Below, one piece after another: positions 53,801 through 61,704 of a stretch of 64,000 bases of DNA (positions are counted from its first letter, which is position 1; each line of letters starts with the position of its first letter). The DNA is from Bacillota bacterium (GTDB lineage Bacteria; Bacillota; Clostridia; Peptostreptococcales; Anaerovoracaceae). The stretch covers positions 1-64,000 of the forward strand of contig JAETTD010000003.1 in assembly GCA_021769295.1 (NCBI GenBank). Reading direction: 5' to 3'. A model generated the notes under the pieces. It searched no databases and had not been told where the DNA came from. It was given only the letters and a program-made list of their open reading frames with translations. A program made the translations under genes and the position numbers.

Positions 53801-54705
53801 AGAAGCTTTTCTATTTCGTCGTGTTTTGCTTCCGATACAAAAGCCTTGGTACAGATAGTGGTCGTGTTGTCTGTGAGAAGCAGCGTCATCAGATAATTGC
53901 CGCTTTTAATAAGCCTGTAATCAATTTTAAATATGTTGCCCTCCACAACCACCACATTCTGCGACGGGTCGATGTCCTTCAAGGCCGTGTTGGCCGCTTC
54001 TGCTATGGATTCACCCATTATGCGGTTTCCTGATGCAGGCAGTTCTTTTTTTCTCCTTCTGCCTTTCCATTCGCCTTTTGACGGCGACGGTTCAGGGCCT
54101 TTTGACGGAGCCGCTGCCGCCTTCTCTTTAAGGGTTTTTGCGTGCTCTTCAACGGATTTTTTTATATCTTCCGCTTCTTTTTCTTTGAAAGCCTCAAATT
54201 CCTTGTTGAAAAGCTCTTCATTGTTTTTAAAGGTAATCTTTGCTGAAATGTTAAAGGTGTCGTAAAGCAGTGTCTCAAACTTTTTCTTTACCTCGGCATT
54301 AAGAAGATTTACGGTAAAATCTCCCACCGCATATATATAAAGATTATGCCCGTCCCATTTCAGGTTATCGGTCTGTATAGCCTTTGTAATTCCCACATAA
54401 TCTCCGTTTACTATTCTTATCATGTGAGGAATAAAAGCTCTTATTATCTCCTCGTGATTTTGCGACAAGTTTCCATATATAAAGTTCAGCTCTACGCCTT
54501 TTATCTTGTAGTCGAGCTTTTTTATTACTGCATCCCTTATTTCATCGCAAGCTTTTAAAGGCATAACAAAATTCAGGGCAATATCTACAGATAAAACCCC
54601 GGAATCTTTTTTGATGGATGCTCTAAGCAGTTCATAGTGAATGGCCTTCTCGGGCATCCCTTCAATATTATATTTGTTCAACGCATCTTCTATAATTTGT
54701 CTCAT
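50887..54705 (-). CDS. polC: DNA polymerase III PolC, lacking the exonuclease domain
   Basis: Gram-positive replicative polymerase. Order: N-terminal domain, OB fold (about 250-340), PHP first part (HAHTKMSAMDG near 360, ITDHGVV, up to YGMEGY near 421), PHP second part, then the catalytic core (GSRGSVGSS, zinc-binding CPEC/CPVC, PDIDLNF aspartates) and a C-terminal helix-hairpin-helix region. Normal PolC has a DnaQ-like proofreading insert of roughly 170 residues right after YGMEGY. Here the chain passes from GYVFDDEGLIDEEG directly to the post-insert SRPTNHIILLAAT; no V-x-DxETTG motif exists, and the total (about 1272-1280) is short by that amount. ATG 54705 overlaps the ispG stop (ATGA); TTG 54729 is an alternative. 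Confidence 0.95.
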   Translation of the reverse strand: MRQIIEDALNKYNIEGMPEKAIHYELLRASIKKDSGVLSVDIALNFVMPLKACDEIRDAVIKKLDYKIKGVELNFIYGNLSQNHEEIIRAFIPHMIRIVNGDYVGITKAIQTDNLKWDGHNLYIYAVGDFTVNLLNAEVKKKFETLLYDTFNISAKITFKNNEELFNKEFEAFKEKEAEDIKKSVEEHAKTLKEKAAAAPSKGPEPSPSKGEWKGRRRKKELPASGNRIMGESIAEAANTALKDIDPSQNVVVVEGNIFKIDYRLIKSGNYLMTLLLTDNTTTICTKAFVSEAKHDEIEKLLSAGDPVKIRGQVQWDTFENLNVIMIRDIEKEEKSAGRQDTWPDGKRVELHAHTKMSAMDGLNEPADIVNQAAEWGQPAVAITDHGVVQAFPDAAKAAKKLKDKGKEIKIIYGMEGYVFDDEGLIDEEGNIDYKSRPTNHIILLAATQEGMKNIYKLVSYSHLNYFYKRPRLPKSVIRAHREGIIIGSACEAGELYQAFYRQKSHEEIVKIADFYDYFEIQPLINNRFLTEDRTEGGKYPDRRQLTVDELKDINRQIVALGDELGKPVVATTDAHYDRDTSAIYRNIIMAGQGYKDAENGQGLYLRTTDEMMEEFSYLGTDTARRVVIENTNMIADRIDNLLPVPKGKFPPKIEGAEETLRKTCMERAHSIYGDPLPERIATRLEKELNSIINNGYAVMYVSAQMLVQKSLSDGYLVGSRGSVGSSFAATMAGITEVNPLEPHYICPECKHLEWGDMEQYDCGIDMPPMDCPVCGAPMNRDGYTIPFATFLGFDGDKEPDIDLNFAGEYQAVAHKYVGTIFGEKNVFKAGTVGTIADKTAYGYVRKFYEEQGIPINKYETDRLTQHCTGVKRTTGQHPGGIVIVPEDHEIYEFCPVQHPANDVKSDIITTHFDYHKIDENLLKLDILGHNVPSMIRQLQDMTGIDPLTLPLTDRKVLSIFNGIEALDIKDPDYKFKHGSFAIPEFGTAFVRQMLDDTKPDKFADLVRISGFSHGTDVWLNNAQDYIRQGVATMREVISTRDDIMNYLMLKGIENKMSFQIMEDVRKNRPLKPEQLDVMKEHGVPQWYIDSCIKIQYMFPRAHAVAYTMMSFRMAWYKVYYPREFYATYFSSVVADFDADTILKGVDAILEKIALIEAKGKEATAKESNELTVLEVAYEMYARGYEFMDMKLGESLASKFKISDGKVLLPFMALSGMGEGAANSLVDEYNKKPYETIEEITKRAKINKSSLEGLRARGVLKGLPETDQLSFF

Positions 54706-55790
54706 CTTGACTGTTTCAAGCTCCTGCAATAATTTTCAACGGTCTTAATAAGTTCATCGGCAAGTTCCCCTTCGCCAACGGTTTTGATAATCTCTCCTTT
54801 TGCAAATATAAGGCCTTTGCCGTCTCCTCCTGCTACACCGAAATCAGCCTCTCTGGCTTCTCCCGGGCCGTTGACCGCGCATCCCATAACCGCAATCTTG
54901 AGGCCTTCTCTGCCGGCTTTCTCGAGTTCCTTTTCAATAGGTGCAAGCCGGCTTTCTATCTCCTCTGCAAGACCCTGAAGGTCTATCTTCGTTCTGCCGC
55001 AGGTCGGGCAGGACACCAGATTTACAGCGGATTTTCGCATGCCCAGACTTCTTAAAATTTCAAAGGCAAATCTGACCTCTTCCACAGGGTCTGCCGTAAG
55101 GGATACCCTCATGGTATCGCCTATACCCTCAAGGAGCAAAGCTCCCAGGCCTATAGCTGACTTAATCTTTCCCCGCTGAGGCGTTCCTGCTTCCGTAATT
55201 CCTATATGCAGAGGAACATACGTAGCCTTTGCCAGTATCTTATGGGCTTCATAGTTCATGACTACATCCGATGATTTGATAGATACCACCAGGTTACCGT
55301 AGTCCATGTCTTCTATGCACTTCAGATTGCGAAGAGCGCTTTCTGCCAATCCTTCCGCAGTTACCCCGCCGTATTTATTAAGTATATCCTTTTCAAGGGA
55401 ACCGGAGTTCACTCCCACCCTTATGGGAACATTTCTCTCTTTTGCCGCATCCACTACGGCTTTTATACGCTCGATGCTTCCTATGTTGCCCGGATTTATT
55501 CTGATTTTATCTGCTCCGGCCTTTATGGATTCTATGGCCAGCCTGTAGTCAAAGTGAATGTCCGCAACAAGAGGTACTTTGACCTGTTTTTTGACACGTG
55601 CCAGCACATCAGCGGCCTCCATGTCCGGGACGGCTATTCTGACTATTTGGCATCCGGCATCCGTAAGCCGGGAAATCTGTTCAAGCAGTAATTTTTCATT
55701 TCTTGAGTCAACATTTGTCATGGACTGAACGACTATGGGATTTCCTCCCCCTATTATGACGTCGCCGCATCTGACTTGTCTTGTCTTCAT
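54702..55790 (-). CDS. ispG: 4-hydroxy-3-methylbut-2-enyl diphosphate synthase
   Basis: The TIM-barrel part begins VVQSMTNVDSRN, and the 4Fe-4S part has SCPTCGRTKIDLQ and VMGCAVNGPGEAREAD, the three cysteine ligands of IspG. It makes HMBPP in the MEP isoprenoid pathway, whose DXR step is encoded two genes upstream. The 362 residues are normal. It lies between rseP and polC. Confidence 0.96.
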   Translation of the reverse strand: MKTRQVRCGDVIIGGGNPIVVQSMTNVDSRNEKLLLEQISRLTDAGCQIVRIAVPDMEAADVLARVKKQVKVPLVADIHFDYRLAIESIKAGADKIRINPGNIGSIERIKAVVDAAKERNVPIRVGVNSGSLEKDILNKYGGVTAEGLAESALRNLKCIEDMDYGNLVVSIKSSDVVMNYEAHKILAKATYVPLHIGITEAGTPQRGKIKSAIGLGALLLEGIGDTMRVSLTADPVEEVRFAFEILRSLGMRKSAVNLVSCPTCGRTKIDLQGLAEEIESRLAPIEKELEKAGREGLKIAVMGCAVNGPGEAREADFGVAGGDGKGLIFAKGEIIKTVGEGELADELIKTVENYCRSLKQSR

Positions 55791-55799
55791 CTCGGATAC

Positions 55800-56801
55800 C
55801 TACCCAAAAATTCTCGTAATATCATTAAACGTAACGTAAATCATAAGCGCAAACAGGAGCAATATTCCTGCAAAGTGAATGGTGCCCTCCACTTTTTCGC
55901 TTACTTTTCTGCCTGTAATCATAGTATACAGCACAAATATTATTCTTCCTCCGTCGAGAGCCGGCAAAGGAAGCATGTTTATAATAGCCAGGTTCAGGCA
56001 TATGAGCGCAGTCAAAAATCCGTAGTACCAAAAGCCGTATTGAGAAGTTTCGCTGACCATTTGCACCATTCCCACAGGGCCGCTTAAGTTATCCGCACCT
56101 AATTTGCCTGTCAGAAGCTGCCCCATGGTCGCAAACATGCTCTTGGTCATATTCCATGTGGCCTTGATGCCTTCCGACACGGCTTTGGCGGGATTATGGC
56201 TTATCCTCGAAGTCACACCTATTACATACCCGCCTTCTGCAGAGGCAGCAGGTGTTATATCTGTAGTCTTTTCTTCATCTTCTCTCTCTATGGTCAGTGT
56301 GAGAGTTCTTCCCTCTGATTTTAGAACCGATTCGGAAATATCAGCCCAGGATTCGATTTTCTTACCGTCTATGTCTACGATAACGTCTCCCGAAACGATT
56401 CCTGCTTCCGCTGCCGGGCTGCCCTTTTCAACGCTGTCTACAGTTGTTGTGGTAAATCCCGCCATACCTGTAATCAGAATCATTATGAGGAGGGCGCAGA
56501 GCACATTCATAAAGGAGCCTGCCGCAAGAACCACTATCTTCTGCCACGGCTTCTTATTGGAAAAGGCCCGCGGCTCATCGGACTCTTCGTCCTCGCCTTC
56601 CATTGCGCAGAATCCGCCTATGGGAAACAGCCTGATGCTGTGCAGAGTTTCTCCTCTCTGCTTTTTCCATATGACGGGTCCCATTCCGAAAGCAAATTCG
56701 TTTACCTTAACCCCCATTTTCTTTGCAGCTATGAAATGTCCCAGTTCATGCGGAAAAATCATTATGCAAAACAATAAAATCGCAAGTATTGCTGTCTTCA
56801 T
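55800..56801 (-). CDS. rseP: Site-2 membrane metalloprotease RseP
   Basis: Zinc-binding HELGH is in the first membrane helix (residues 14-18). A PDZ domain (VEKGSPAAEAGIVSGDVIVDIDG) and the second metal motif NMLPLPALDGGRI in a later helix follow. It cuts anti-sigma factors and signal peptide remnants inside the membrane. The 333 residues are normal for Gram-positive members. It follows dxr by 8 bp. Confidence 0.95.
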   Translation of the reverse strand: MKTAILAILLFCIMIFPHELGHFIAAKKMGVKVNEFAFGMGPVIWKKQRGETLHSIRLFPIGGFCAMEGEDEESDEPRAFSNKKPWQKIVVLAAGSFMNVLCALLIMILITGMAGFTTTTVDSVEKGSPAAEAGIVSGDVIVDIDGKKIESWADISESVLKSEGRTLTLTIEREDEEKTTDITPAASAEGGYVIGVTSRISHNPAKAVSEGIKATWNMTKSMFATMGQLLTGKLGADNLSGPVGMVQMVSETSQYGFWYYGFLTALICLNLAIINMLPLPALDGGRIIFVLYTMITGRKVSEKVEGTIHFAGILLLFALMIYVTFNDITRIFG

Positions 56802-56809
56802 AAATCCCC

Positions 56810-57967
56810 CTAAAGCAGCGACGTCCTTTTCACCGTTTCATATGTGATGCGGCGAGCGGCGGCGTCTGCCTGCATAATCCCTTCTAAATCTAAATTATAT
56901 GTAGGTTTATGTGCATCAAGAATCCTTTCAAGATTATTTTGTATGTCCGTAAATCTTATTTTACCATTTAGAAACAATTCCACCAAAACTTCGTTGGCGG
57001 CGTTCATAACCACAGGATAGGTGCCTCCTGCCTCCGAAGATTGATAGGCGATTCTTATGCACTTGAATACATTCGGGTCCGGTTTCTCAAAGGTCAGGTT
57101 TGATGCCTTTCCGAAGAAGTCCACTCCCTCTCTCGGGTTAGGAAGCCTCTTGGGATATGACATGGCAAAGCTTATGGGTATCCTCATGTCCGGCACTCCC
57201 ATCTGTCCTATTACCGATTTATCCTCAAACTCGACTGCCGAGTGAAGTATGCTCTGAGGATGCACCAGAATTTCTATTTTTCTTACGTCTATATCAAAGA
57301 GCCATTTGGCCTCTATGACTTCAAGCCCCTTGTTCATCATGGTTGCCGAATCTATGGTAATCTTTTTTCCCATGTTCCAGTTTGGATGCCTGAGAGCCTG
57401 CGCCAGTGTCACTTTTTCAAGTTCTTCGGCAGAGTATCCTCTAAAAGGGCCTCCTGAGGCCGTAAGCAAAATCCTCCTGACCGGCCTGTCTTTGTTGCCC
57501 TCAAGGGATTGAAAAATAGCGCTGTGCTCGCTGTCCACTGGAAGCAGCCTTATTCCCTTTTCCTTTACGGCTCTCATCACCACTTCGCCGCCTGCTACGA
57601 GGGTCTCTTTATTTGCAAGGGCAACATCCCTCCCTGCCTGAATGGCATGATAAGTGGGCTCAAGGCCTCTCATTCCCATAAGTCCGTTTACCACCATGTG
57701 GCAGTCCGATGTTGAAGCCTTTATCAGCCCGTCGGAACCCCAGAAGAATTCCGTATTCCTGTATAGTTTCTGCAGCCTGAGCGCATCTTCCTCTTTGGCG
57801 GTTACGGCTATCTCAGGTTTGAATTCTTCAATCTGAGCGGCAAGCAGGTTTACATTGGCCCCGCATGTCAGCGCCGTAATTTTATAATCTTCTTTATTTT
57901 CTCTTACTATATCCAGGCACTGGGTTCCTATGGAGCCGGTGCTTCCCAGAAGTGCTATCTTTTTCAT
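56810..57967 (-). CDS. dxr: 1-deoxy-D-xylulose 5-phosphate reductoisomerase
   Basis: NADPH-binding LGSTGSIGTQCLDIV at the N-terminus, VDSEHSAIFQSLEG and MGKKITIDSATMMNKGLEVI in the catalytic part. It makes MEP, committing to the non-mevalonate isoprenoid route, which feeds UppS and IspG encoded beside it. The 385 residues are typical. It follows cdsA by 8 bp. Confidence 0.96.
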   Translation of the reverse strand: MKKIALLGSTGSIGTQCLDIVRENKEDYKITALTCGANVNLLAAQIEEFKPEIAVTAKEEDALRLQKLYRNTEFFWGSDGLIKASTSDCHMVVNGLMGMRGLEPTYHAIQAGRDVALANKETLVAGGEVVMRAVKEKGIRLLPVDSEHSAIFQSLEGNKDRPVRRILLTASGGPFRGYSAEELEKVTLAQALRHPNWNMGKKITIDSATMMNKGLEVIEAKWLFDIDVRKIEILVHPQSILHSAVEFEDKSVIGQMGVPDMRIPISFAMSYPKRLPNPREGVDFFGKASNLTFEKPDPNVFKCIRIAYQSSEAGGTYPVVMNAANEVLVELFLNGKIRFTDIQNNLERILDAHKPTYNLDLEGIMQADAAARRITYETVKRTSLL

Positions 57968-57975
57968 TTTATTTC

Positions 57976-58779
57976 CTATCTCAATATATCCGCGGTGTTT
58001 ATCATCATCACAAAGATATAGCAGTAATACACTGCCGGAGCCGTAAAGAGCACGCTGTCAAATCTGTCAAGTATTCCGCCGTGTCCCGGTATGAGATTGC
58101 CGTAGTCCTTTATTCCCATACGGCGCTTAAAAGCCGAAGCCGACAAGTCTCCCAGCTGCGCCACTACGCTGCCGAACACGCCGATTATGAGACATATGCC
58201 CAAGAAGTCCGGCATTGCAAACCATGCGAAAATTCCGCAGAACAATACGCTGCCCAAAACACCTCCGACAGCGCCCTCGATGCTTTTCTTAGGGCTCAGG
58301 TTAGGACACAGTTTGTGTTTTCCAAAGGCCATTCCCGTAAAATATGCCATTATGTCGGTGCCGAAGGCTGTCAGGAACACAAGCCAGATAAGCGGTGAGC
58401 CTAATCTGTCTATCAGCACTATATGGTATGAAAAAAATCCCACATACATTATGCCCAGCAGGGTAGAAGTCATGTCTTCTAACTTTCTCTCGTTGACCTT
58501 GAAGCCGTAAATCATGCTTGCCATGACGGTAATTGTCATCCATGCCATGATAAAAATCTGGTCGTATGGAGCGATAATATTGATACAGTACAGCAGGACT
58601 ATGCTGACATAACCGATTGCGTATGACGGTTTTACTTCTGTCGCTTCAAAACCCTTGTAAAATTCTCTTATGCCCAGGCCTGCTACTATCAAAGCTGCCG
58701 CCCAGATAAACCAGCCGCCCAGATAAACCAAAATCAGCAACGGCAGCATTATACACGCCGAAATAATCCTTGTCTTCAT
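57976..58779 (-). CDS. cdsA: Phosphatidate cytidylyltransferase
   Basis: A very hydrophobic 267-residue protein with about seven or eight membrane segments. The C-terminal signature SAFKRRMGIKDYGNLIPGHG, continuing GILDRFDS, is that of CdsA. It makes CDP-diacylglycerol for phospholipid synthesis. It lies between uppS and dxr. Confidence 0.95.
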   Translation of the reverse strand: MKTRIISACIMLPLLILVYLGGWFIWAAALIVAGLGIREFYKGFEATEVKPSYAIGYVSIVLLYCINIIAPYDQIFIMAWMTITVMASMIYGFKVNERKLEDMTSTLLGIMYVGFFSYHIVLIDRLGSPLIWLVFLTAFGTDIMAYFTGMAFGKHKLCPNLSPKKSIEGAVGGVLGSVLFCGIFAWFAMPDFLGICLIIGVFGSVVAQLGDLSASAFKRRMGIKDYGNLIPGHGGILDRFDSVLFTAPAVYYCYIFVMMINTADILR

Positions 58780-58797
58780 ATATTTATATTTCTCCTT

Positions 58798-59523
58798 TTA
58801 TCGTCCGCCGAATCTGCGGTTTCTCTTAGTGTACTGCCAGATCATTTCTTCAAACTCGTCAGGAGTGAAATCGGGCCAGAGAGAATCGGTAAATGCAAGC
58901 TCACTGTAGGCGCATTGCCACAGCAGGAAATTTGAAATTCTCTCTTCGCCGCTGGTCCTTATTACCAAATCGGGGTCCGGAATATTGCCGTTTTCCTCAC
59001 CGGTATATAAGGCTCCTGCCACCAGTTCTTCGGTAATCTCGTCTTCCGAAATTTCTCCTGCTTCAGCCTTTTGGCATATTTTTTTCACTGCTCTCACTAT
59101 TTCCTGACGGCTTCCGTAATTTAAAGCTATGCTGAATTGCAGGCCGTCGTTGTCTTGGGTGGTCTTCAGCGCCTTTTCTATGCTTGCTGCGGCGGTTTTT
59201 GGAATCTTGGTATAATCTCCCAGAATCCTGACTTTAACATTGTTTCGGTCGAGTTCTTCCAGTTCGCTTGCAACGTATTTTACAAGCAGTCCGAATATGC
59301 CTCCCACTTCCTCCTTGGAGCGTTTCCAGTTTTCGGTTGAGAACGCATACACGGTCAGATATTTTATGCCGAGCACATCAGCTCTCTTTATAATCTCCTT
59401 CATGGCCAGCATTCCGGCATTGTGTCCCGCCAGCCTGCTGACTTTGTTTTTCTGCGCCCACCTTCCGTTTCCGTCCATTATGACCGCAACGTGGCAGGGC
59501 AATAGTTCCTTCTCTGTCATCAA
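58798..59523 (-). CDS. uppS: Undecaprenyl diphosphate synthase
   Basis: VIMDGNGRWAQKNKVSRLAG near the start is the catalytic P-loop of cis-prenyltransferases; RTSGEERISNFLLWQ and the terminal RNRRFGGR bind the diphosphate. It makes the C55 lipid carrier for peptidoglycan. The 241 residues are normal. Confidence 0.95.
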   Translation of the reverse strand: MMTEKELLPCHVAVIMDGNGRWAQKNKVSRLAGHNAGMLAMKEIIKRADVLGIKYLTVYAFSTENWKRSKEEVGGIFGLLVKYVASELEELDRNNVKVRILGDYTKIPKTAAASIEKALKTTQDNDGLQFSIALNYGSRQEIVRAVKKICQKAEAGEISEDEITEELVAGALYTGEENGNIPDPDLVIRTSGEERISNFLLWQCAYSELAFTDSLWPDFTPDEFEEMIWQYTKRNRRFGGR

Positions 59524-59576
59524 ATCACCTATAAACAGAATGGCTGCCCGATAGCAGCCACACTGATCAAAACTTC

Positions 59577-60131
59577 CTATACTTCCAAAATTTCTTTGTC
59601 CTTTGCAGCTACGATATTGTCAATCTCCTTAATCGTCTTATCTATAGCTTTCTGAATATCATCGAGAGCTTTTTTAAGCTCATCTTCCGTTATTTCGTGC
59701 GCCTTTTCAAGCTTTTTCAATTCATCGTTGGCATCACGTCTCAAGTTTCTTACAGCCACCTTGCTGTCTTCGCCCATCTTCTTTACGGTCTTTGTCAGCT
59801 CTTTTCTTCTTTCTTCGGTTACCTGAGGAATTACCAGTCTGACGCATTTTCCGTCATTGGAAGGATTGATGCCTATATTTGCAATGTTAATGGCTTTTTC
59901 TATTTCACCTATGGACTTAGGGTCAAAAGGTGCGATAAGCAACGTTCTCGGGTCGGGTGTTGAAATGTTTGAAAGGTTTTTAAGCGGTGTAGGTGAGCCG
60001 TAGTAATCTACCATCACCTTATCAAGCAATGCCGGATTCGCTCTTCCTGCTCTTACCGTGTTCAAATCTTCTTTTAAAATAGCTATGCTCTTTTTACTCT
60101 TTTCTTCAAGGTTCTTTTTGATGGTTTCCAT
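59577..60131 (-). CDS. frr: Ribosome recycling factor
   Basis: The 184 residues match RRF: LNTVRAGRANPALLDKVMVDYYG, TPLKNLSNISTPD and LTKTVKKMGEDSKVAVRN. It splits post-termination ribosomes together with EF-G. It follows pyrH by 12 bp. Confidence 0.96.
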   Translation of the reverse strand: METIKKNLEEKSKKSIAILKEDLNTVRAGRANPALLDKVMVDYYGSPTPLKNLSNISTPDPRTLLIAPFDPKSIGEIEKAINIANIGINPSNDGKCVRLVIPQVTEERRKELTKTVKKMGEDSKVAVRNLRRDANDELKKLEKAHEITEDELKKALDDIQKAIDKTIKEIDNIVAAKDKEILEV

Positions 60132-60143
60132 TTTATGGGCCTC

Positions 60144-60848
60144 CTATTCGATAATTGTTCCTATATTCTCGCCGAGTACGGCTTTCATAACGTTACCTTC
60201 TTCCGCAATGGCAAAGACGTGAATTCTTATATTATTGTCTTTGCACAGCGTTGCTGCGGTCAAGTCCATGACCTTCAAATCCTTTTCGAGCACTTCCATG
60301 TGGGTCAGCTTGCTGAATTTCTTGGCATCGGGATATATAACCGGGTCCTTGTCGTATACGGCGTCGACATTTTTGGCCAGGAGTATGGTTTTTATATCCA
60401 TCTCTGCCGCTCTGAGCGCCGCAGTGGTATCGGTAGAGAAAAACGGATTGCCGGTTCCTGCTCCGAATATTACGATGTCGCCGTTTTCAATCTGATGAAG
60501 GGCTCTCCTTCTTGCATATGGTTCTGCGATTTCTCTCATCTCTATGGCCGTATGCACTCTGGTAGGCACTCCCAGCGCCAAAAACGCATCCTGCAATGCC
60601 AGGGAGTTCATAACCGTTGCGAGCATTCCCATATAGTCTGCCGTAGCTCTGTCCATGTCTTTGCTGGTTCTTCCTCTCCAGAAGTTGCCTCCGCCTACCA
60701 CTATGGCAACCTGCACGCCGAGGTCGTGTATCTGTTTTACTTCTTCGGCAACTTTCCGGGTCATCTTTTCGTTAATTCCGAAGCGCTGTTCGCCGGCCAA
60801 AGCTTCGCCGCTTATTTTAAGCAATACTCTGTTATATATCGGTTTCAT
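60144..60848 (-). CDS. pyrH: UMP kinase
   Basis: [15 protein letters not shown] and [11 protein letters not shown] are the amino-acid-kinase-fold motifs of bacterial UMP kinase, with [17 protein letters not shown]. It makes UDP from the UMP delivered by the pyr operon. First gene of the run to polC. A TACAAT (60895-60890) preceded by a poor -35 lies 42 bp upstream of the ATG. rpsB and tsf, its usual upstream neighbours, are not here; array B2 is. Confidence 0.95.
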   Translation of the reverse strand: MKPIYNRVLLKISGEALAGEQRFGINEKMTRKVAEEVKQIHDLGVQVAIVVGGGNFWRGRTSKDMDRATADYMGMLATVMNSLALQDAFLALGVPTRVHTAIEMREIAEPYARRRALHQIENGDIVIFGAGTGNPFFSTDTTAALRAAEMDIKTILLAKNVDAVYDKDPVIYPDAKKFSKLTHMEVLEKDLKVMDLTAATLCKDNNIRIHVFAIAEEGNVMKAVLGENIGTIIE

Positions 60849-60954
60849 TTCCCATACCTCTCATTTTTGTCGTACAAATATTTTTTATTATTGTACCATA
60901 CTTCTTTATATAAAAACACATCTTTATGATGCATCCTTCATACTTTTTTTCGGT

Positions 60955-61435
60955 GTTGGCTTTTTGGGTGGCATCTCTGAAATTGGCCAACATGTTTCCC
61001 ATTAACTGTAAGTTTTTTATGAAAAAATGCGGTTCTGTTGGCTTTTTGGACGGCTCTCCTGAAATTGGCCTACAAAAAGCGGTAAAAGTGTTGTCCAAAA
61101 CGCCTTGTCCCTGGCAAAAAGCCAACATCTCCCGCTTCGGCACGGTATTCATAGGTATTATGTAAACCTATGTTGGCTTTTTGAGCGGTAATTTGAAATC
61201 TTGCCAACAAAATTCCCTCTTAGCCGCAGCTTCGCAGGTGTAATGCTACCGTTTGTTGGCACATTTGCTGATTTCTGAAATTCTGCCAACGGTTTTTGCG
61301 AAAAATTGTTGGCAGGTTTCGCCGATTTGTGAAAAGTGACAACATCGACACGTTTCGACAGGGAAAATCCATTAAAATTGGAATTATTTGGAAATCTTTG
61401 TTGCCATTTTTTTGCTTTTTTAAAATTTTGCCAAC
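60955..61435. repeat. Inverted-repeat array B2 (family B, seven units)
   Basis: Units bounded by GTTGGC and GCCAAC or near variants lie at 60955-60991, 61037-61073, 61090-61126, 61172-61208, 61255-61290, 61308-61343 and 61400-61435; four are 37 bp and three 36 bp. Spacers are 45, 16, 45, 46, 17 and 56 bp. The first four units and spacers match array B1 in order, length and partly in sequence. The third unit is in reverse sense. It lies between the RNA candidate at 61472-61673 and the pyrH promoter. Confidence 0.87.
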
Positions 61436-61471
61436 AATCCGGCCATACTACATGCTTCGTCGCTGATATAC

Positions 61472-61673
61472 ATCATTTGCAAGGAACTTGCTCTCCCGGA
61501 GGGCAGCTATAAGCTCCGATGAAATTGTGCAGCTTTGCAGCAGGAATTAAAATCTGTTTGAGCCTCCCTTTTCGATGCGCCATGGGAGGCGAGTTATTTT
61601 AATTCCCTGCAAAGGTCACAATGAATCGCAGAGCTTATCTGCTCCGAAGGTGATGCAAGGGACTTGCAATGAT
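61472..61673 (-). ncRNA. Rod-shaped structured RNA candidate, 6S-like
   Basis: The 202 bases fold back along their whole length. Paired blocks from outside inward on the minus strand: ATCATT-GCAAG, CTTGC, CGGAG, CAG, ATAAGCTC, CGAT, ATTGTG, TTTGCAG, an 11-bp GGAATTAAAAT and GCCTCCC with a 15-base apical loop, separated by small bulges and internal loops. A good promoter (61676-61704) points into it from the minus-strand side. A long rod made from its own promoter is what 6S RNA looks like, but I cannot confirm a central bubble. It does not match tmRNA, SRP RNA or RNase P RNA. A degenerate fold-back mobile element is the alternative. No terminator is obvious. Confidence 0.5.
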
Positions 61674-61675
61674 TT

Positions 61676-61704
61676 ATTATACCACACCCCCTTTAATCCT
61701 GCAA
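61676..61704 (-). promoter_or_regulatory. Promoter of the structured RNA candidate
   Basis: TTGCAG (61704-61699), 17 bp and a perfect TATAAT (61681-61676) on the minus strand. The -35 lies in the last codons of the ABC exporter gene. The predicted start is about 61670, at the foot of the long stem. Confidence 0.65.

Noticed and set aside
52696..54033. Long plus-strand ORF of 445 codons
   Set aside because: It lies wholly opposite polC and has the composition of an antisense shadow; PolC motifs on the other strand are clear.
60832..61152. ORFs crossing array B2 and the pyrH leader
   Set aside because: They consist of translated inverted repeats (for example GEPSKKPTEP) and share no protein similarity; the DNA signal is the repeat.
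61472..61673. SRP RNA, tmRNA or RNase P RNA
   Set aside because: The GGAA-tetraloop domain of SRP RNA, the tRNA-like ends of tmRNA and the conserved core of RNase P RNA are not seen; only the rod shape, as in 6S RNA, fits.
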